Positions 56,263 to 64,000 of a stretch of 64,000 nt of DNA are shown here, one piece after another. Under the pieces are notes generated by a model. That model had not been told where the DNA came from. It did no database searches and worked only from the letters and a program-made list of their open reading frames with translations. The DNA comes from Leptodactylus fallax (taxonomy: Eukaryota > Chordata > Amphibia > Anura > Leptodactylidae), in NCBI GenBank assembly GCA_947044405.1, contig CAMRHE010000197.1, forward strand, positions 744,001 to 808,000. The letters run 5' to 3'. Each line of letters opens with the position of its first letter. Within the stretch, counting starts at the first letter, position 1. Both the position numbers and the translations under genes were made by a program.

Positions 56263-57536
56263 GTGGTATTCAGAAGAACCACTCAGGCAGTCAGGTATCT
56301 TCTGAAAAATCTCACAAATTGATGTTACCTGTGTCTCTGTCCTTTGGGGGCAGATCTGTTTCTGGGCAGGCCCTAGTAGATTCTGGGGCTGCCACTAACT
56401 TTGTTAAATTTTCGTTTGTTTCTGCTTTACGTATTGAACTTGTATCATTAGATACTCCTCTGTTGGTTACTGGGGCAGATTTTACTCCACTGGCCAGGGG
56501 TAAAATCCGTTTTAAAACCCCCTTACTCTCTTTGCAAGTGGGCTCAATACATACGGAGCTCATGAGTTTTTTTGTTATGGAGGATCTCTCGTCTGATATC
56601 ATTTTAGGGCTTCCCTGGCTAGACCTCCATAACCCCACCTTTGATTGGCCCAAAAAAGAGTTAGTGAAATGGGGGAATCAGTGCTACTCCCATTGTATTG
56701 CTTTGCATGCCTCCGATTGTCTCAGTGAGGAGACGCTTCTTCCTGAATTTCTGTCTGATTTTCCTGATGTTTTTGATCCTAAAGCTGCTGAAGTTTTAAC
56801 GCCGCATAGACCTTACGATTGTGCGATTGAACTCCTTCCCGACTCCAAATACCCTAAGGGAAGGATCTTCAATCTTTCTGCTCCAGAACGTGAGGCTATG
56901 CGGGATTACACTCAGAATAGTCTTCTTAAAGGTCACATCCGTCCGTCTCAGTCTCCCATGGGAGCTGGGTTCTTTTTTGTTAAAAAGAAAGATGGCGGAC
57001 TGCGACCATGCATTGACTACCGAGAATTAAATAAAATTACGGTTAAAAATCAGTACCCTCTTCCCCTGATCCCTGATCTTTTCAATCAGATTGTGGGTGC
57101 CCGCTGGTTTTCTAAAATTGACCTCCGTGGGGCATACAATCTGATCCGGATTAGAGAAGGAGATGAATGGAAAACTGCGTTCAACACCCTGGAAGGTCAC
57201 TTTGAATATTTGATAATGCCTTTCGGGTTATGTAATGCAGCCGCAGTATTTCAACACTTTGTTAACGATATCTTTAGAGACTTGCTCGGTCGTTATGTGG
57301 TTGTCTACCTGGATGATATTCTAGTGTTCTCTCCTGATTGGGCCACACATATTGAGCATGTTAGGAGTGTTTTGCTACTGTTGCGTCAAAACTCTCTCTT
57401 TGCCAAACTGTCCAAATGCCTGTTCGGAGTCCAAAGGGTCACCTTCCTCGGTTACATTATTACTCCCGATTCTTTTTGTATGGATCCACTAAAAGTTATG
57501 GCTATTAAAAACTGGGAACGCCCCCTCCAACCTTAA
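56187..57536 (+). pseudogene. Gypsy-2 protease and reverse transcriptase
   Basis: Protease: [16 protein letters not shown] (Asp-Ser-Gly) and [51 protein letters not shown] (first catalytic Asp), [31 protein letters not shown] (YLDD at about 57306-57317) and [10 protein letters not shown]. The frame is open for about 430 native codons. It ends at WERPLQP because a C run near 57525 is one base longer than the coding frame allows; RNase H continues in another frame. Motifs are intact. Confidence 0.92.
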
Positions 57537-58372
57537 AGCCCTGCAACGTTTCTTGGGGTTCTCCAACTATTATCGAAAATTTATTAAGAATTTCTCTTCT
57601 ATAGTGAAGCCATTGACGGATCTCACAAAGAAAGGTGCCGATGTGACCAAATGGACTCCGGAAGCGGAACAGGCTTTTGTACATCTCAAGAAATGTTTTG
57701 TTGAGGCTCCTGTATTTGTACCACCAGACTATGATCGCCCATTTATTATTGAGGTTGATGCCTCTGAAGTGGGGGTTGGTGCCGTGTTGTCTCAGGGCTC
57801 TGAAAATTTTACGTCTTTGCAACCTGTAGCCTTCTTCTCGAGGAAATTCTCTCCTACGCAGCGCAACTATGACGTTGGTAATCAAGAACTCCTAGCCATT
57901 AAATGGGCATTCGAGGAGTGGAGACATTTCCTCGAGGGGGCCAAACACCAGATCACAGTATTCACCGATCATAAGAACTTACTATATCTGGATAGCGCTA
58001 AGCGACTGTCTCCTAGGCAGGCCCACTGGGCGCTATTCTTCACACGTTTTAATTTTGTGGTGACTTATCGTCCAGGCTCTAAAAATGTACGGGTTGATGC
58101 CCTATCTCGCAGTTTTGGTCCCAGCGGTGCCCCTAAGGATGTCCCAGATAAAATCTTGTCTCCCGGAGTGGTTCTCGCCATTATTACTCCTGATCTTGCC
58201 ACTTTAGTGGTTAATTCACAAGATCTTGCTCCCAGTAATACTCCCACTGGGAAACTATTTGTACCTCCAAATTTTCGTCTTCGTGTTTTGGAGGAAATTC
58301 ATTGTTCTACCTTAACGGGACATCCCGGCTTTGCTGGGACTAAATACCTTCTCTCCCCGCTCTTACTGGTGG
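57537..58372 (+). pseudogene. Gypsy-2 RNase H and integrase N-terminal zinc region
   Basis: Continues from the [22 protein letters not shown], then RNase H with [17 protein letters not shown] (catalytic Asp), [20 protein letters not shown] (Glu), [15 protein letters not shown] (Asp) and VDALSRSFG (Asp). The integrase HHCC region begins [14 protein letters not shown]. The frame breaks near 58360, where a C run is one base longer than expected, and continues in the frame that starts upstream at 58331. Confidence 0.9.
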
Positions 58373-59629
58373 CCGTCCTGGTCTCGAGACGTATGTGAAT
58401 TTGTTGCCGCCTGTGAGACATGTGCTAAGATGAAGACTCCTAGAAGATTACCCGAGGGCCTTCTTCATCCCCTTCCTATACCTAAGAGACCATGGTCCCA
58501 TTTGTCAATGGACTTCATTACTGATTTGCCTTGTTCCCAAGGGAAGACTGTGATTTGGGTTGTTGTGGATAGATTCTCCAAAATGTGTCATTTTGTACCC
58601 CTAAAGAAAATTCCTAGTGCTCCATGTCTAGCCTCGTTCTTTATTAATCACATACTCCGCTTGCATGGTGTACCGGTAAATATTGTATCTGATCGGGGTG
58701 TACAATTTGTCTCTAGATTCTGGAAGGAATTTTGTGGTCGTCTGGAGGTCAATCTGTCTTTCTCTTCCGCGTTCCACCCTGAGACTAAAGGCCAGACAGA
58801 GAGATTCAACCAAACTTTGGAACAGTACTTAAGGTGTTTTGTGTCTGATGCTCAAGAAAAATGGAGAACCTTTCTTCCTCTAGCAGAGTTTGCAATAAAC
58901 AACAGGGTTAACATCACCACTAAAATGTCTCCGTTTTATTGCAACTATGGTTTTAACCCCAGGTACTCCTCTCTCCGTAGCACCGAGTCTGTTAATCCCA
59001 CTGCCGAACAGACTTATCAGCGACTGTGCACAGTCTGGGCCCAGGCTCGTCTGAGCCTGGTTAAAGCCCAAGAATATCAAAAACGGCAGGCAAATAAAAG
59101 ACGCTTACCTGGCCCTGAATACAGAGTGGGAGATCGAGTCTGGCTGTCCACTAGGAATCTGCGTCTTAGAGTTCCTTTGGGGAAATTTGCACCACGTTAC
59201 ATTGGGCCCTATGTCATTTCTGAACTCATAAACCCAGTATCTTTTAAATTACAACTTCCAAGTTCTTTTCGTATCCACAACGTCTTCCACAAGTCGCTTT
59301 TGAAGAAGTATATCTCCCCTGTCCTTACTTCTTCCGGTCCACCTGCGCTGGTGGTGGTCCAAGGGGAACTAGAATATGAAGTAGAAAAAATTCTGGATTC
59401 CCGTTGGGTGCAGAATGCTGTTCAGTACCTCGTGCACTGGAAGGGTTATGGCCCGGAAGAGCGAACGTGGGTTTCTGGTAGGGACCTACATGCGCCACGT
59501 TTAATTAATCTCTTTCATCGCCAGAACCCTTCGAAACCTGGTCCATCTGGCGAGGGTCCAGAGGCCCCTCGTAAAAGGGGGGGTACTGTAACGTCCTTGC
59601 CTGTGGCGACATGTATGACCTTGATCTGA
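58373..59629 (+). CDS. Gypsy-2 integrase with C-terminal chromodomain
   Basis: The frame is open from 58331. The zinc region's second half is [14 protein letters not shown]. The catalytic core shows [20 protein letters not shown] (first Asp), [19 protein letters not shown] (second Asp) and [19 protein letters not shown] (Glu), the D,D-35-E set. After the [18 protein letters not shown] motif a chromodomain ([10 protein letters not shown], then [16 protein letters not shown]) ends the protein near 59540. Integrase inserts the cDNA; chromodomains in this clade are thought to guide it to marked chromatin. The N-terminus belongs to the pol polyprotein, so this is a fragment of a larger gene. The last codons read into the LTR remnant and flank. 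Confidence 0.9.
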   Translation, partial: PSWSRDVCEFVAACETCAKMKTPRRLPEGLLHPLPIPKRPWSHLSMDFITDLPCSQGKTVIWVVVDRFSKMCHFVPLKKIPSAPCLASFFINHILRLHGVPVNIVSDRGVQFVSRFWKEFCGRLEVNLSFSSAFHPETKGQTERFNQTLEQYLRCFVSDAQEKWRTFLPLAEFAINNRVNITTKMSPFYCNYGFNPRYSSLRSTESVNPTAEQTYQRLCTVWAQARLSLVKAQEYQKRQANKRRLPGPEYRVGDRVWLSTRNLRLRVPLGKFAPRYIGPYVISELINPVSFKLQLPSSFRIHNVFHKSLLKKYISPVLTSSGPPALVVVQGELEYEVEKILDSRWVQNAVQYLVHWKGYGPEERTWVSGRDLHAPRLINLFHRQNPSKPGPSGEGPEAPRKRGGTVTSLPVATCMTLI

Positions 59630-60635
59630 TGCCTTGCATGCTTCACAAATTGGATTCTACTTACTTCTGGAAGATGCTTGGGATGAAACAAACCTAGGTT
59701 CTTAAGAAGTCCTAAGTAGCTTTTTCAATTCTGACATCTCATTCCTCAGTTCTTTCACAGCCTCCTCCCAGTTTGTCACTTCTGTATCTCCTGAAGGTAG
59801 AACTTTCTTTGATTTTAGTGTAGGTGGAGCAGCTTGAGTTGTAGATAACTCTACTTTTTTAAGCAAATCCTTGTTGTGTGGTACCAGCCTGCATTTCGCT
59901 AAGTTTGCTGATTTTGCTGGAAGAGCACTTCTTTAATTTCTGTTCCCTCTCTTGTTCCAAACTGGCAGCTTCATTCATTTTCTTTATTAATACGTCATCA
60001 GTGACAGTGTGATCATCCAAATAGGGTTTCAATTGGAATTTAATGTGTTCACTGAACAGTCCTGCTTCTACTGATCTCAGGAATTTCCTTTGGATTAATT
60101 CCGTTTCAAATTTTTCCTCTGCTCCAACTTCTCTAGAGGCAAAAAGAAGTCTGTCCTTTAGTTCTATAGCCCTGAAGAGGAAATTTTGAGGAGATTCTTT
60201 GCTGTCTTGAGAGATATTTATTAACCGATGGTATAAGTCAGAGTTGCTCTCCTCCTTGTAGTGTCCTTTTAAAATAGTCTTCAGTTGTGGCAGTGTTAGG
60301 TCACTTTTCATCTCTAACATATTTCTTATATTCAGGCTGGGGCTTATTGCTTTAAGTACTGCCTCAATCATCTCTAATTCACTGTAGCCCAATTGCAGTC
60401 CCATGTCTATCTGGCGCATGAGATTTGTATAAGACAGTTTGTCTTTTTGACCTCTTTCACCAATTTGGCCACTAATTTTAAAGTCTTTCCGTATTGTCTT
60501 TTCTGGCAACATTTTCTGTGGTGAAGTCCTGCAATAAGTCTCTTTTTCTGACACCTTTTGCTTTACTTGACTTGATGTCTCAGAAACTAGAGCTTTTTCT
60601 AATAGCTTGCTAGATTCTTGGAATGCTTTTTGCAA
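59605..60635 (-). pseudogene. Gypsy-H Gag with zinc-knuckle remnant
   Basis: From MQKAFQESSKLLEKALVSET. A helical capsid-like region includes LSYTNLMRQIDMGLQLGYSE, IEAVLKAISPSLNIRNMLEM, LPQLKTILKGHYKEESNSDL and QNFLFRAIELKDRLLFASRE, as in retrotransposon gag proteins. The open frame ends at 59859. Further frames down to 59605 carry LLKKVELSTTQAAPPTLKSK and [18 protein letters not shown], a Cys-x2-Cys...His...Cys knuckle, with at least one frame break. The insertion of gypsy-2 follows directly. Clade not determined. Confidence 0.7.
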
Positions 60636-60652
60636 AGCGAGGTACTGTACCT

Positions 60653-60952
60653 TTAAATCTGCTCTGTCAGGGTCTCAGTCTCTTTTGCCTGTGCCTGCAC
60701 CTCTGTCTCTGAATGCAGATCTGTAATGAACTGTTTGCACTTTTGGAGGAACAGACAGGTAACATCTTCATCCTCTGTTTCTCCCAATTCATCAAGCAGC
60801 CTATTGATAGCATTCAGGAGGTGCCTGCGGGTTCTGGCTTTGGAGATTTTCTCCCCTGGCACTTTAATATATTTGCTAACAGCACCCAGTTCATCAAATG
60901 TTAAATACAGCAAGGACTCACTAATGTCATTAATGCAGCTCTCCACATCCAC
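60653..60952 (-). CDS. Gypsy-H N-terminal ORF, small helical protein of unknown role
   Basis: 99 codons from MDVESCINDISESLLYLTFD. LTFDELGAVSKYIKVPGEKI followed by ARTRRHLLNAINRLLDELGE suggests a compact helical domain resembling SAP- or death-fold-like modules seen at the start of some vertebrate gypsy Gag proteins. I cannot name it with certainty. It lies just upstream of gag in the same element and may be its N-terminus separated by a frameshift or stop at about 60640. Domain identity is inference. Confidence 0.5.
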   Translation of the reverse strand: MDVESCINDISESLLYLTFDELGAVSKYIKVPGEKISKARTRRHLLNAINRLLDELGETEDEDVTCLFLQKCKQFITDLHSETEVQAQAKETETLTEQI

Positions 60953-61109
60953 TGTCAGTCTGCTGGGCAGGATCCCACTGAGGGGACACTCACAGGATAT
61001 TACTGAGATGGCTACACGTTACAGTCGGTTTTTTTCTATCTCTTATTGAGTGAATTCTACTCTGTATCTTCTATGAATTGTCACTCAGTCCCATCATCGT
61101 TGACATTTT

Positions 61110-61390
61110 TGTTGCACACCTAATGAGTTGACACTGGTCTGGTTGGGGGGGTTTATATTCTTTATTTAACAGTCATCTGCAATAATAAGTGACATGCATC
61201 AGACAAGGAGATTAGGACCTCCCTTCTTGTTATCTGAGGTGCACTACAATAAGTGTCCTACCAGAAACACTCCCCTGAGATAGATGGTCCCACTCTAGTG
61301 CAATATTACAGGACCTGTATACTGCTATTCTGACACATGTTAACATTAAACTTTTATGGCTGGTGGGTCATTCTCTGTACATATCTCACA
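61110..61390 (-). repeat. Gypsy-H 5' LTR
   Basis: 281 bp, TGTTGCACACCTAATGAG to GTACATATCTCACA on the plus strand. ATAC follows at 61391-61394. Confidence 0.88.
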
Positions 61391-62252
61391 ATACATTAAA
61401 AATGAATTGACAGGGCCGCAAATGCAGACAGATATAGGGTAAGTATAGGACAGATATAAGACAGGTATAGGACCTGCTCCATAATTTGCAGTTCTTCAAT
61501 TTGGCCCAGACACACAGCCGCAAAGAGAACGTCTGTGTGTATGGGCCCATTGAAATGTATAGGTTGTATTTTTATCCACAATTGTGGATAAAAAGTATGG
61601 TCATGTCCATTACAGTTTTGCAACTCCATGTGTCTCATATTAATAGCAGTTAACCCTATCATGTCCCTCACATTAACCCCTGTGTGCCTCACATAAGGGT
61701 TACTGATATGTGAGACATATGGAGGTAATAAGTAAATATCTTCATCATTGACGTCCTTTATTAGTACCCCCGTACAACTCACATATTAGTAACCCTTACG
61801 TGAGGCACACAGGGGTTAATGTGAGACACATGGAGTTACTAAAACTAAAGTAATAACCCCAAATGCCTGACATTAATAGGAATAGTAATCCCAGCATGTA
61901 CCTGTTGGGTTTTCTTTTTACTTTCACTTTGCTGTCAGAGCTCTCCTCTCCTCCTCCTCTTCTTCCTGGGGCAGACTTTGCAGGATGACAGGAGCTCATC
62001 ACTGCAGCAGGCAGGGTCCTCCTGCTGTACATTGATGAGCTCCGCCTCCTGGGCTTTCCTCACCCCTCTCATTGTTGGGCAGGGAGGGTAGCAAGAGAAG
62101 AGGGAGTGTCCTACTATAACTCATCTCTAGCAGAGAACTGAAGGGACGGTCCCTCTTCATTTAATACCTGAAGGTCCCGTGCTGGCTGCTGTGCCAGCAA
62201 AATATGCCATGCGTGCCACTCTTGGCATGCATGGCAGGAGTTGCTGACCCCT
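61391..62252. repeat. Spacer with hairpin and hAT-like right terminus
   Basis: 61655-61712 and 61776-61835 are inverted copies of about 58 bp (CTCACATTAACCCCTGTGTG and its complement) with a 65-bp loop. At 62236-62252 GAGTTGCTGACCCCTG is the inverted form of a CAGGGGTCAGCAAC hAT terminus. The frames at 61396-62032 show no domain. Confidence 0.55.
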
Positions 62253-62828
62253 GTGCTAGAGTGACAGCTGTCCTTGGCATAGGTTCTCTACTCTGGTTAA
62301 CAGAGGGAAAATAGTAGGCAGGAGTGTAACAAGTAATCATGGGATCACATAGTAAACTTTTGAGAGCCCCACTCCAGCATGACTACCTTCTGCAGGAAGT
62401 TCAGCGCATGAAAGCTTATAATTATTTTGGTCTCCCTAATGCACAATGATAATGCATATAGTGATGCAGAATATAGAAATAATGTACACAGTGAGGTCAC
62501 TATAGTAGGATAATGTGCACAGGGATGTTACAAAATTGATATAAAGTAAACAGTGAAGTTACTTGGATAATGTGTAGAGTGATGTAACAGCACTCAAATT
62601 ATACAAAAGTGGTGTTGCTCTACCATGTCACCATACCATTGCACAGGATTAATGCATTTGATCACTTGAAGTACTTGTGACATTGCCGCTGAAAAAAAAA
62701 TCTAATGATGTCAAAGGCAGATATAATTCATGCAAATTGCTACAGAACATAAGGTAAACTGTGTGGTTCTATGTAAGCTTAGAAAGGGGTCTTTCACCCT
62801 GCTTCCATAATCATCACTAATTGCCCCT
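62253..62828. other. Spacer, no gene seen
   Basis: Loose AATGCANAGTGATG-like motifs near 62450-62590 suggest an old low-copy array. No coding evidence. Confidence 0.5.
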
Positions 62829-62830
62829 TA

Positions 62831-64000
<1,170 letters not shown>

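Larger units (their letters stand above)
54688..59604 (+). mobile_element. Gypsy-2: chromodomain Ty3/gypsy element (chromovirus), 3' LTR truncated
   Basis: Full 5' LTR (54688-55339); gag, protease, RT, RNase H, integrase and chromodomain in order; a polypurine tract (AAAAGGGGGGG at 59575-59583); then only 18 bp of 3' LTR (59587-59604) before gypsy-H sequence resumes. No target duplication is possible because of the truncation. Related to gypsy-1 across gag, protease and LTR start. Confidence 0.9.
51783..61390 (-). mobile_element. Gypsy-H: minus-strand Ty3/gypsy-like element, host of the chromodomain element
   Basis: LTRs in direct orientation at 51783-51998 (3' LTR) and 61110-61390 (5' LTR), with TG...CA ends and a 4-bp target duplication ATAC (51779-51782 and 61391-61394). 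On the minus strand: N-terminal ORF, gag with a zinc knuckle remnant, protease, RT. RNase H and integrase are missing, and a MITE-like segment sits at about 52401-52692. A polypurine tract lies at 51999-52012 next to the 3' LTR. The chromodomain gypsy splits it between the zinc knuckle and the protease. Confidence 0.88.

Noticed and set aside
59859..60635. Considered a host paraneoplastic-type gene derived from gag
   Set aside because: It lies between matched LTRs with a target duplication and next to protease and RT of the same element, so it is element gag, not a domesticated gene.

Overview
The window reads as repeat-dense intergenic or intronic DNA from a large-genome vertebrate, most probably an anuran amphibian. 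Evidence: several vertebrate-type Tc1/mariner families, two Ty3/gypsy lineages, GIY-YIG Penelope-like elements (PLEs), a Ngaro (DIRS-type) tyrosine-recombinase retrotransposon, hAT-type MITEs with 8-bp target duplications, TTAA-flanked foldback MITEs, and AT-rich spacer with microsatellites. I see no host exon, no tRNA or rRNA gene, no CRISPR and nothing prokaryotic. Every recognisable protein belongs to a mobile element.

Layout. 1-73 is the end of a Tc1 copy that lies mostly outside the window; 89-514 is a three-unit 142-bp tandem array. 0.5-27 kb is mostly spacer with old relics: foldback MITEs (2366-2773, 11123-11258), a PLE tail encoding RT and GIY-YIG (4091-5534), a hAT/minisatellite block (6063-7800), a decayed gypsy integrase (9066-9870), a solo LTR abutting a hAT MITE (15397-16843), a mini-foldback of PLE ends (17471-17605), a second PLE lineage (18761-19660), Tc1 relics (22738-22921, 23284-23812) and GC-rich minisatellites (23.8-26.4 kb).

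27.1-40.8 kb: a TA-rich minisatellite has taken three Tc1 insertions. Tc1-A (27723-29371) keeps an uninterrupted 340-aa transposase. Tc1-B (29383-32582) is split by a palindromic double PLE. Tc1-C (32644-40752) is split by a 6.5-kb Ngaro element (about 32884-39390) with split direct repeats, gag, RT/RNase H, tyrosine recombinase and an SGNH hydrolase.

43.5-50.6 kb: an unclassified repeat carrying a hAT MITE forms a large inverted duplication. A Tc1 (45415-49889) sits exactly at its centre and is itself interrupted by a compact gypsy element (46932-49816) that keeps gag-protease but has lost RT, RNase H and integrase. 50.6-62.3 kb: tandem palindromic MITEs, then a minus-strand gypsy element (51783-61390) interrupted by a chromodomain gypsy (54688-59604). 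62831-64000 is the start of another Tc1, cut off by the window end.

The elements do not act together as a pathway. What the window records is an insertion order. The proteins act in transposition: DDE cut-and-paste transposases for Tc1; RT, RNase H and integrase for gypsy; RT plus GIY-YIG nuclease for PLE; RT plus tyrosine recombinase for Ngaro. Classification rests on motif reading by eye, so family names are tentative where no coding sequence remains.
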